A DNA stretch of 25,779 nucleotides, taken from the NCBI GenBank assembly GCA_003427395.1, contig BFEA01000048.1, positions 4,373,591 through 4,399,369 of the forward strand. The letters are read 5' to 3'. The translations under genes were made by a program, and so were the position numbers. This stretch comes from Chara braunii. Taxonomy: Eukaryota; Streptophyta; Charophyceae; Charales; Characeae. The notes beneath the pieces are model-generated. The model had not been told where the DNA came from, did not search any database, and saw only the letters and a list, made by a program, of their open reading frames with translations. Position 1 is the first letter of the stretch; every line of letters starts with the position of its first letter. Positions 11,883 to 23,000 of the stretch are shown here, in pieces.

Positions 11883-14318
11883 GAGCAACGGATCCCCTTC
11901 GCACGTATCAGAGGGCCCATGCAGGTAATCTGAAGGGTCCTCGCAGCAATTTAGCGCAGACCCTCCACCAAAATCGAGGCAGGTAGTGAATATGAAGTGA
12001 AGCACGAGCTGGCCGGATATATGCTCAGGATTTGAATTCAGGTCTGTGTTTCAGCAGTTATGGGTTGCTCACTTAGCTAGGCCCTGTTGGTCTCTGCACG
12101 TGATTCTCAGGGCTTGGCTGCACCACTCACCACATGTGCAAAATTAGAACGAATCTTCTGCTAGAATGTGGAATAATACGCCGCCATATGCTTTTGTCTT
12201 TCGTGCATGTGGTGAGTAGAGGGCCTTAGGGCCACTGCACGTATTCCTAAGAAAAGAAAAACGAGAAAATTTCAGAAAAACGAGTATTAGTGACCCATAA
12301 CCGTGATGCACAGACCTGAATTTGAATCCAGACTATATATTCTCGGCCCACGCATACAAACTGGAAGTCTAAAATCTATCTCTGCTTCACGTGGAGTCCT
12401 CGCCAATTCGCTGTAGGGGCCCTTCGGAAAAGAGACTGGACACAATTAAGACATGCACACCGACACACACAGACATGTGCCCACAGTTTTGGGGTATGGT
12501 TTGGCCCCGACTTTTTTCCCTCTTGCTTTCTGATTTTAGAAGCGATGGGCACGTTTGGTCACCCCACCGTCCTTTGAATTTTTTTTTTAATATTTTTTTT
12601 TTCGTGATGCCCCGCATCACGTGCGCGCGCGTGCGCTCTGCGCTGCATGTGCCGCAACCCCGTGCACGGGATGCGCCACAAGTATGAAAAAAAGCATGGG
12701 TCTTAGACAACGGCGTTGGCCGGGCAATTGCCAGCATGTTCAGGAAGAGAAGAAGCTGAGCTTGTCAAGCAATCATGTGCTTTTGCTAGCAAGAAGAAGA
12801 TCCCTCCTGGTTGTGAACAGCGGAAGAGCAGTCGCACACGCACAGAGCTCCCTGACCGTTTTCAACATAATTTCACAACTCAAGGGGGCACTGCTGTTTC
12901 GACCGCAGTGCGCCAGCTATATGTTGACCTTTCTCGTACAACAGGATAGAAAGTAGAGGGGCACCACCTCTATTTGACGCTGTGAAGACAACTAAGACCT
13001 GTTCCCCCCCCAACAAAAAGTGAAAAAGGACAATTTATCATACTTGAAAGCAATGTTACCAGTTGTCCGATGGCAGGATGTCCTGGCCGGACATTCAGGG
13101 GGTCCCGGACATCCGGGCCGGACAATTCCATTTTTAGCTAGGCTACTAGCCGGGCCGCCCGTGTCCCAGGTGGCCACCCCGTGCAAGGACCTGGGAAGGT
13201 CCCAGCAAGAAAAAGGAGGAATCCAAAAAATTCCAAAAATCCGAAAAACAACTATGTTATGCAGAAAAATAAACGGAACAACTTTTGCCTCAGGGTGACA
13301 TCGAAATTCTTCACCAAATTTAGAATAAAAAATAAAATTTTAAAATATTTGTTTTATTTCTATTTTTTTATTTTTTTTTGGCCCGGCCGGGCAATTGACC
13401 CCGGGCCACTCTGCCAGCCTAGATTTTTAGCAATTAAAAGCACGAAAAAAAGGAAAACAAATTGGGGCTGTCTTTAATTTTATTTTTTTATTTTAAATTT
13501 GACAACGAATTTCGATATCATCCCGAGGCAAAAGTTGTTCAGTTTATTTTTCTGCATAACATAGTTTGTTTTCAGAATTTTTTGAGTTTTTGTTTTTTTT
13601 GGCGTTCGGGCTCAGACAGACTTCCCGGGGAGGATGTCCAACCGGTTGTCCGAGCGGACAACCCCGGACAGTCAGGGGGGGTCCAGGTCGTCCGATCAGG
13701 TAACCTAGCCTGAAAGTTCAAAAATCAGGGTGACGACGGCTGCCTGCATAGCCGGTTCAGATCCTCACCGAAGCTTTGGATGGGGTTGTGTAGACCATCA
13801 TCAGTTTGGATTCTTCGAAAATATAGTATGCTCTACAGCACACCACCATTGAAAAAAAAAAAAAACGACTCATAATGACCTCCACAAGCAGGCGCCAAAA
13901 AAGAGCGAGTCTGGGGAATCTCACGCATTCCAAAAGCCCAATCCACTACCCTCAGGTCCTGCATTGCACAGAGGATGGGTGAGGTTGGCGAAAGGACGGG
14001 AGTGAAGAACACTCACAAGAACCTGGTCGACGTACTCCAGGTGAGTGCTATGCACTCGCAGCACAAACGTTAGAAGGGCGACATGTAGGCTCACTGCACC
14101 AACAAGCGGCATGTCGGGTTGTGCAGCAACAACCTTCCACATGGCACACAACCAGAAAAGATGACACAGTCTCAGCAAATGGCTAAGTTGCACAAATCGT
14201 AAATACTAAGAAGGAGAGGCATACCAAGAAGAGAAAACAGACACAAGTACGAGCATAAGAAATGTCAGAAGAAAGGTAAGCCGACAAGAGGGACAGAAAC
14301 ACAGGAAAGTCAGCTGAG

Positions 14319-14386
<68 letters not shown>

Positions 14387-16962
14387 CAGAGAGAGCAATG
14401 CAGGAAAGCCTAAGAAGGGTGTGGGAGAGAGAGAGTGGGAGGGGCTAAGTGGGAGAGAGAGGGGGGGAGGGGCTAAGTGGGAGAGAGAGGAGGGGAGGGG
14501 GAGAGAGAAAGAAGGCCATGAAAGTGGCTATCTTTTGCCAATTTGCCTCATAAGCAATCCGAGTTGTAAGTGGGCGCCAATACGACAGTGATATAGACAA
14601 GAGATTTTCATCTGCTAACCTGTCCCGGAGAAAGAGCAATTACTGACGTAGTTCTGCAACACCTCTTTTTGTGACAGGTCTCTTGCATGACCCCTGCGTG
14701 CCCATTCTTTGTTTTTTTGTTGTCTTTTCTCTGCCTTCCCATTCTGAATGCACTTCTGAAGGTAATGAATTTCGCATGGATCGAGTCCACATGCATGAAG
14801 ATTCAAGAGCCAGTCTTGATGTAAAATATTGTCACAGACCTATGGACTCAAAGAGCGCACTTTGCAAAACAAACGATAAAAATAACAATACACAAGACAA
14901 ACATGAAGAGCACAATGAAACCCTTCATTTTTCTCATTCTTCTTTTTCATTTTTTCCCCACATTCTTCTTTTAACTTCCCCCTTCAGTAGTAAGTATGAA
15001 TCATACTTGCAAGTGCTTGTCGTGAGCGCGGTTCACGACGTGTGACGCATGCACCCAACCAATCCTGTGCGGTGCATGATGTGTGCAGGGAACGACCCCT
15101 CACCCCGCTTCAACAAAAAGAAAAGAAGGCTAGGGGTCAAAACGGTGCATTTGAGGCCCCCCATCAAAATTATAAGCGGGATGAAAAAAAGATTGCAGGA
15201 GTGCTGCCTCACCTCGCTCCTCTTCCTCGTCCTCCATGTCTCCCCCTCCCTTCTCTTTTTCGTCTCCTCCGACTCGTCGTCCTCCTCCTGTTTGTCCTCC
15301 TCCTGCCCTTCCTCATCCTCCTTGTCTCCTCCTCCTACTTCCTCATCTTCCATGCCTCCTCGTCTCCTTTCGACTCCTCATGTCCTCCCCTTCTTCGCCG
15401 TCCACGTCTCCTCCTTCTCCCACTCGTCCTCCTCCGCCTGCCCTTCCTCTTTTCCCTCTGTCCATCTCTTCTCCTCCCCCATCTCTACTCCTCCTCTTCC
15501 ACATTCCCCTCCCCTCGCCATATCCCCATCTTCCTGTCATACGCCCCCCCGTCCCCCCTCCCAAAAAATAAATAAACAATAATAATAATAATAAAAAACC
15601 TGCACGATTTCGCACAGGCACCCCCCGCACGAAACTCCACATGAATGTGCGAGCTCGTGTGGTTGCCCGTATGGTATTTAGCGGGGGAAAAAAAAACAAA
15701 AAAAACAGACAAGTATGAAATTACGATGAGCTCACACTTGGCAGAAATCCCACAAGCCAGCGTAAGGCTGATACTACCAAGGTGGAGAAGGTTGCAACCT
15801 TGTCTTAGTGATGCCTCACTAATGTTTTTTTCAATCCTGAGGAGCCAACGATGTGAACCCACAGAGTGAACGCTGCATGACAACGAATACCCACAAATGA
15901 ACGCTGCATTCATTTGCTCAGGTATGCAAGGACTGTTCACTCTATGTGTGTGGCCATATGTAGCCCCTCCCCTTCCGCTCCAAACAGCATAATTCAGTGC
16001 ATGTTTGGCGTTGTTTGCGCAACCCATTTCATATAGTATTGGACAATAAACAGTAGATAGGCACTCTCAACTTCTGCGACGCCCAGGTTGTTTGTCGTGA
16101 AGAGCCACATACCCTTGCAACAGCTGCACGAAGTTTATTAAATGCATCCACCTCAAGAAATTCTGGTAGGACCTAACAATACACAGCAAGCCAGCCATAT
16201 ATCATGCATAAGCCAGCAGCACGAATGTCAGCAATCACGAAACGCAAAAGCCAGGTCACTGAAACGTCCCTACTGTTACATGCCCAGTCGGGCGATGTAC
16301 ATACATAACCAAGGATCCGCAATGTGATGAAAAGGACGGAATGGACAATGCAGTGCTAATAGAATCTCAACAAGCAATGTTCATCCTGATACATACAAAA
16401 TGGCGCCTTATAGCGCAGCGGAAGACTTAGATATAAGTCCTGACCTGACCGGGACTGACCACTCTCACGTAGTGCAAGACAGCGCAGCAGAATGCTAGAA
16501 TACCAATGACTAGCCCAATCAATGTCGCAGTACAGACCAAACATACATCATTCTCATCACAAGGTGTGAAGGGGCCTGGCGCTACACACAGGAAGAATGC
16601 GCCAGGTCCAGTTCATACACAGACGAAGAGGAGGGGAGCAGACGAAGAAGAAGGGGGAAGATGGGAATGTCGTCAACACCAAGTCTTCGTTACAAGTCCC
16701 AAATAACCCCTCGTCAAATGTCTGAAGCCCAATGTCGAGTCTGGACCAAATGTCACCAATCCCGCTCTCTCGTAGTCTGCTGATGCAGTGAAGTCAGGTG
16801 GCGAGAGGGTGAGAGGAAGATGGACTGAGAAGAGGAAGAAGAAGAACTCTCTCTCTCTCTCATGTGCCAGGTAATAACCTGTGAAGATGGCGCTGTGCTC
16901 CAGGAACCTCGAAGACGAAGCTGGAGCTATGGCGCTGCAGGTAAGTCTCCCTGGCGTCCGCC

Positions 16963-17057
<95 letters not shown>

Positions 17058-20000
17058 GTACTACTCTAGCTCCTACTGCTGAAGACTACTGCTAACGCTA
17101 CTAGCGCCCAGCGCTGAAGACTACTGCTAGCGCTACTACTACTCCTGCAGCGCTCCTCCAGAGTGCTGCTGCCAAATCCTGAAGACTACCTCCTGCCACC
17201 TGAACTGCACGTGAAGTGCCTGGTAAGTACCTAGGAACTACCTGCAGCCTGCAGTACGGGCCAGTCCTATATAGTGCTGGCCCGTCCAGGGGGCTGCTCT
17301 TGCCAATGCCAAAACGTGCCAGACCCTGGCGTTGAAGCTCAACCAAGGGTTGTCTTGAAAACAGGCCCAAAATGACCTGTGCTAAAACCCTGGTCTGGTG
17401 CCTGAGTTTCAGGGCAGGTCGATCTTATGAGGGCCTGAAAATGGCCCTCCGTTTCAGGCTGAAAAGACTCAGGGCCGGAAAGGCCCTGTTTTAGGCTGAA
17501 ACGACACAGGGCCTGTAGGCCCTTGTTTTCAGGCTTTCAGGCTAAAACGACACAGGTCCTGTAGGCCCTTGCTTTCAGGCTTTCGGGCTGTTGCAGGTGC
17601 AGCATGTAACACCCCCCCCTCCTTATGAAGTCAAGCCGGGTCGAGGGCGAAGCTGATGATCTGAAGGTGGAACCTGGACGCGGTTGCGACATGGAGCCGA
17701 AGATACCGTCTTGCCTTGCATCTTGCGTTCGTAGTGTGCGAGAACATCTGGAGCTGGTGCTTGGAGTTCCGCACGGGTCAACCAACAGTCAGCTTTGTGA
17801 GTGCAGTACGCAAAGTGTACCACGTACTCGATTTGCCCTGTTGCCGTAGCGTCGCTGGGAGATGATGTCGCCGACCTCTTGAAAACCGTCCACAGATGGT
17901 GGGTCTTGCGATCCTCACCCGGGAAAATCGTCATGTTCCGATGGCGTGTAAAGATCCAACTTGATGCAATGAAAGACGGGGTAGACGGGCAAGTGGGCGG
18001 GCACCTGAATGGTGAAAGAAGGTCCTTCGGGTGCATCCCCAGCGGGTGCCACGATCGGCCAGGGCCCCATCCATTTCGGGAGGAGTTTGCGAGAGATATC
18101 TTGCTAAAGGCTGAATTCCGCGGCGGAAACCCAAACGAGATCGCCGGCACGGAATGAACAAGGAAGACGCTGGCGATTGGCCTTTTGGCTCATGCGTTGC
18201 TGCGTCTTAGCCATCTGGTCGCGTGCCTTGACAAGTAGCTCTTGCATCCGTCGCAAGAAAAGAAGATGGTCGTCGCTCTCGGCCGTTCGTGGAATGATTG
18301 TGTCCAACGGAGAAGTGACCGGCGAGCCGTGCTCAAACTCGAAGGGCGACATCCCGATAGTCGGGTGGATGGACGAGTTGTATGCCAACTCGACATCCGG
18401 CAGTCGCTCAACCCAATCCTTTTGGTCGGGATGGATGATTGTGCGAAGGAGAACCTGTGCGGTCTTATGCGCCCTCTCCATTCAGCCATCGGTTTGGGGG
18501 TGGCGAGCCGAACTTGGCTTGAGAGATGAGCCCCATCGTTCGATGAGCGCCAACCAAAAATCGGACATGAACCGAGTGCCACGGTCGCAGACGATTTCCT
18601 TGGGGTAACCCTTGGTTCGAATGCAACCGGCGTAAAGAACTTCAGCCAGCTCCGGTGCCTTGGCATGATAGCGGCAAGGCAAAAACATGGCGAACTTGGT
18701 GAGTCGGTCGACCACCGTGAGAATCCCATCCACACCGGTCTAGTGCTTGGGAAACGGCCCGGTAATGTCCATGGCAATCACTTCCCTTCGGCGCAAGGGG
18801 ACCGTTAATGGTCGCCACTCGCCGTACGGACGATGGTTGCAGGATTTGCAGCGTCGGCAAACAGCCTAGTTATCAACGCCAGAAATACTTCCCAACCATC
18901 ATTGCAATTGTTTCCACAACTTTCCAGGTAAACGAGGAAACGAGGAAAACATGCAGCAGCACAAGTTGAACATAGAACACAGTGAGTTTAGGACGACCAA
19001 CAACTTGCCAACTAGCTAAGTGTGTTGTCACTGTTGTCATAATAGCAGGGACTAGATAAAGGGGGTCCGTCTTAGCACCGCAAGGGCCGAGTAAACACAC
19101 CTTCTCCCCAGCAGGACGCACCCTCCCCCGTGGCAAAAAGAGAAGAGAAGACGACTTGTAAGGATCGTTATCATCTCATGCACGCCATGAGCACATGTGG
19201 CGCAGTGCACACAGCGCACTTGTGTGTGCCCCACCAAAAAAACACCGCCAACAATCATGCGAGTTTTTAAAATGCCAAAAATAAAGTGTGCGATGCGAAA
19301 CACTATTTTGAGCTGCGTTTGCCTACATCGCGAACCCCAGACTTGCGTTCTTTAGAGCTTACGAAAATCATAAACATTTTTTTGCGATTTGAAATTCTTT
19401 GTATTTCAATTCCGGAGCGCTGCACCAGTTTTTGCCGCAACCGCACAGCAAACTGCATGGCAAATTCGGTCACAAACTGTGTAACACAATTCTAAAGCCT
19501 CCCCACCATTCCTTTTCCAAACGCGAGGTTTGAACTCACGGCCTTCAGATTATGCAACTCCCCCCATTCCATTTGCAGTTGCTGGCAGGGCATACGGCCG
19601 TTCTAACTTCTCTGCAGTCGCTGGCAGTGAAGAAAGGTGTTCTCTCAGCAGTTGTAAACAATGCGTTTAGCCCCGCCATGGTGCGACAGGGATTGGCAAG
19701 CGCAGTTGATTACGTCTAAGCTAGCTGGAGCACAGAGACTACGGACATCTTCGTCCACATGATGGCAGCATAGTACTCCACCTCTTCACAACAGTTGCAT
19801 GTATGTACCATTGAGCCACTAGGGCTGTTTCTCCACAGATGAATACGCATATATATTGTCAAGCGCATGCATCATTGGCAAACCACTAGCTCTTCAGCAG
19901 CACATCACTCATAGACTATTGAAAACACGCCCAAGTGCGGTGATGCCAACTATAAGACAGAAGACTGACAGACATCCGTGGACCTGCTGGAGGATGGCGG

Positions 20001-23000
20001 TGAATTGTAAGGGAACTTCAGACTATCCATAAAGAGAAAACTTAGAAATCAATCAAGAAGATATCTGGGGCATACTCCCGCTTGCATTTTTCTAAACGCA
20101 TCTGGCCCGCAATTATGGCCCAGTGTGGATGGATGTATCTGACTGGCAATCACGTCCAAAGCTCGCTCAAAAAAGTCCTACTGAGAGTATGCCCTGCACA
20201 ATGTGACTTCCTCATCCATTCATCAGTAACTGTGTCCGCAATGTTGAATGACAAAATGTGTGGTAGACGCACACAGCAACACACCAAAAAAATCAAAAAA
20301 AATCCTCGAAGAATGAACTGCTACAGGAAATTTCAAAGAGCCAAAGATTCGCTCCACAGTGCACAGTGCATACTTTTGCATTGCAGATCATTTCCAGCAC
20401 AGTTCAACCTGGATCAACCATATGATTAGTACATCCAGTCATTTGATGATTTGAACATAAAATTCTACAAGCCTGGCAAGTGGTCAGTTATCGATAAAGT
20501 TGTTTTTGAAACTCACAACAACACTTTTCTTCAGGACCAAGGTGCAAATCAAATGCAGAAACTTTCAAAGATTAGACAGGCTCGTTGTTCCGCTAAATAA
20601 ATGCATATGGTTGAAGATCTGCACAATCTTCACATTCATTAAGTAGGCGCAATCCACTTACAAGTTGAGTTCAACACTTCCAAGTTAATCAAGTATTAGA
20701 AAATGCAAAAGCTGCTGTCCTTTGGGACATCCATTGAAATTGGAACAATACAGAGAAGGGTAATTAGTGTAAGTACTAATAAACATGGCCCCTGTGGGCA
20801 AGGATGACACGCATAGATCGAGAAATGGTCCACAATCTTTAAGAAAAGGGAAAAATAAATAACTAAGCAAAAATCGAGCAACAATGAAGCTGATTCTGAA
20901 CGTACGTTTCGAAGAAAGATTTCGAATGATATCCAGAGTTACAAGTTTGGATGATTTCAAACCCAGTATGTCCATACATGTGCAGTCTCCGCAGAGGGTG
21001 GCGAAGCCACAGGACTGGCAAACTGGCACCATAACTAGGCCCAAGAGGACTGGTCCCAGACGAAAGAGCTCACAACCAGAGGAGTTGTAATTTCTAAATG
21101 TTTTTCTGATTCCATTGAAGAATGGCAGATTAAGATTTTGACTGGGTAGAATCCCACTTACATCTGGGTATGCTTGTGCATAATTGGAGAGCCGTTCCAT
21201 CAGCTGGGACATCACAGTCTTTACATCCACGGTTGGCTGTGGCATCCACGTCCCCGCTCATCCAACAGAAAAAAGTAACAAAAGCACAAAAAACAGCAAC
21301 AAAAAAGTGTACCCACAGCATCGCCATCACCAACACAGAGAGAGAGAGAAGCACAAACAAAACAAAAGATCATGCGACCTCGGTAAGTTCCGCATTCTAA
21401 TTCAAATAGGGGTGTAGTCCAGTCTAGAAGGGGAAGTAAACAGTTCAGCCAGTTTGCATGAGCTGCCACTGAAGTCATGATGAAGCTGAACGCCTAACAA
21501 ATTGTCAGACGCACTGGATTGTCTGGAAATTGCGCGACTGCGGTGTCAACATCAACCATCCTGAATCATCCCAAGAACAAAGGGGCTTCAACGCCTACAA
21601 TGATCGTAATCCATCTCCCTCATCTTTGATTCTCACAGTCATACCATATGCTCGAGCTCAAGCTTGTCTTCTTGCTTGACGTAGACGGTCGACTATCCGC
21701 TTCCATAGAACCCTCACCTACCCAATTCATATTTACACAGTAAAAATCTACACAGAATAGAGATATGAACAGTGAATAGGGTCACACTTCTATCCCCTAC
21801 CCACCACCTCACATCGCTCCATCAACTTTCCCCGACAAGGAAAAATTCAGTCTTCTCATAGGCGGCGACGTACGAGCTTGCACAACCCATTTCATATAAG
21901 AATGGATTGAACGTTTCATTCCGAGTTTGGGATGTGATGAAATCTTTGATCGCTATTGTATCCATGGTTGGCATTACGGCCCGAGTCCGAATCCATACCA
22001 GGCTGTATAATCGTGTTCCGATCTCCTCCAAAAGTAAATTCCTTCTCACAATCTCATCTGATACCATCCCTGGTGGTAATCCTAGAAACTGCATGCTTTC
22101 CTGAAAGATAGCTGGAGCATAGACATTCATTATATTCATTATAGAGCAATATAGACTTCTAATTTCCTCCTGCATACGTATACAGACTTTAGTCAGCACA
22201 GCTTGCAAGTGGCAATTTTTAGCAGAATATACTCAGAACTCTGGATTTGTGGGCATGGTTGCAAAGACGTGAGTAGCGGAAAAAAAAAAAAAATACAGAA
22301 CACATTCAACACGCACCTGGAGTTGCGGGCAGGCACCGAGCAATGTCTCCAGCGTCTGAAGGTGGAAGTCATCTGGGAACACCTGAATTAAGCAATCCAT
22401 CAAGTAGTACTGTGCAATCTCATCCTTGCAGTTAACAACCTGAAAACCACCAGACAAAACCAGGAAAAAAAAAAGGAAAAAAAAAAACACGCAGGGACAC
22501 ATCGAAGAATGCCCACACTGGCATTAGTTGTCAGGTATCAGCAAAGAGCAGCCGTAACTTTTTTTTTGTACAACCAGTCCGAAAAGGAACTGCTGTATGC
22601 GACTGCGCAATATAGTGTCATCACAGTCGCCCGTGAAATCCTGAAAAGACTCATCATGCATGCATAGAAAGAAACAGGGAAAAACGGAAGGGGAAATTAA
22701 AACGAATCCTGCAGTACGACCCGGCCTGGCTCAGTTGGTACACCCACGGACTGTTAGTTTACACGATAGGGAAAAAAAAAAACAAAAAAAACAAAAAAAA
22801 GCAAAAAAGAATGAATCCTACACCTATCCCAACCTCCTCAAGATGAACAACAGCACATCTTATCAAGTGGGTACACAGCTCAGAAGGACGTATCACTAAA
22901 CTTCAGCCATCTGACAACCAAACGGTCGCTGCCTTTAATGCAGCTGGCAAGGAACTTGAAGGAAGGGCTTCGCAGATGCCAGATGGAAGGAGTTGAAGTT

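Larger units (their letters stand above)
13051..13708. mobile_element. hAT-like non-autonomous element 2 (658 bp) with long inverted arms
   Basis: Flanked by cttgaaag (13043-13050) and cctgaaag (13709-13716), an 8-bp duplication with one mismatch. Termini are CAATGTTACC and, inverted, CTAGGTTACC. The outer arms carry many copies of CCGGACA or its complement TGTCCGG. Inside them is a well-conserved inverted pair (13221-13345 against 13480-13600) that also matches one arm of element 1. No transposase frame. Interpreted as a foldback-type hAT-like MITE; superfamily is inferred from duplication length and ends. Confidence 0.85.
10175..14016 (-). other. VPS35 intron 5
   Basis: 3842 bp as assembled, including a 755-bp run of N, so the true length is uncertain. 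It holds a hAT-like element (13051-13708), a foldback element (12011-12348), a CAGA tetranucleotide array beside the gap, an 87-bp tandem repeat, a dispersed-repeat copy (10973-11030) and a small MITE (10372-10515). The stretch 12390-13040 shows no recognisable gene. Confidence 0.85.
14134..16112 (-). other. VPS35 intron 4
   Basis: 1979-bp intron between exons d and e. Contents are a (GT)n/(GA)n microsatellite (14321-14395), G-rich direct repeats (14439-14510) and a long pyrimidine-rich tract (15211-15560). The rest is anonymous. Confidence 0.85.
16274..17611 (-). mobile_element. 3' long terminal repeat of the chromovirus (1338 bp)
   Basis: Bounded by perfect 10-bp inverted ends TGTTACATGC at 16274-16283 and 17602-17611, beginning TG and ending CA, and preceded on the minus strand by a polypurine tract. 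Internal order on the minus strand: U3 tandem repeats (17590-17456), a TATA box (17273-17266), then a 90-bp (GA)n tract (17055-16966) in the presumed R/U5 region. The structure is complete although the coding part is truncated. The end lies 101 bp before VPS35 exon d. Confidence 0.9.
16274..18925 (-). mobile_element. Ty3/gypsy chromovirus remnant, 5'-truncated, with intact 3' LTR
   Basis: Order on the minus strand is integrase zinc-binding remnant, integrase core, C-terminal domain, chromodomain-like tail, polypurine tract, then a full LTR. That is the 3' half of a Metaviridae-type pol region followed by its 3' LTR. No protease, reverse transcriptase, RNase H, gag, primer-binding site or 5' LTR is present, so the element is truncated near 18925 and non-autonomous. 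The coding part has several stops and frameshifts. It lies in intron 3 of VPS35 in the same orientation as the gene. The flanking five bases at the LTR end are cctac; no partner duplication was found at the truncated side. Confidence 0.88.
16173..21161 (-). other. VPS35 intron 3
   Basis: 4989-bp intron between exons c and d, the largest in the window. It holds the 3' half of a Ty3/gypsy chromovirus with its 3' LTR (16274 to about 18925, same strand), a small MITE (20068-20194) and a copy of a dispersed repeat (20783-20840). Between about 18930 and 20060 only anonymous sequence is seen, with a B-box-like segment near 19530. Confidence 0.88.

Noticed and set aside
10848-12005. Long open frames up to 385 codons on both strands
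   Set aside because: They run through 755 unknown bases and the CAGA array; the visible coding is CLSV or QTDR repeats.
12716-12949. 77-codon plus-strand open frame with plausible composition
   Set aside because: No recognisable domain, no supporting neighbours or splice context, antisense to VPS35.
15042-15582. Two overlapping 177-codon plus-strand open frames plus a third
   Set aside because: All three frames are open only because the pyrimidine tract contains no stop codons; the proteins are proline/serine/leucine low complexity.
19510-19570. Possible minus-strand tRNA around gagttcaaacctc
   Set aside because: A B-box-like core and part of an anticodon arm are visible, but no D-arm or acceptor stem pairs.
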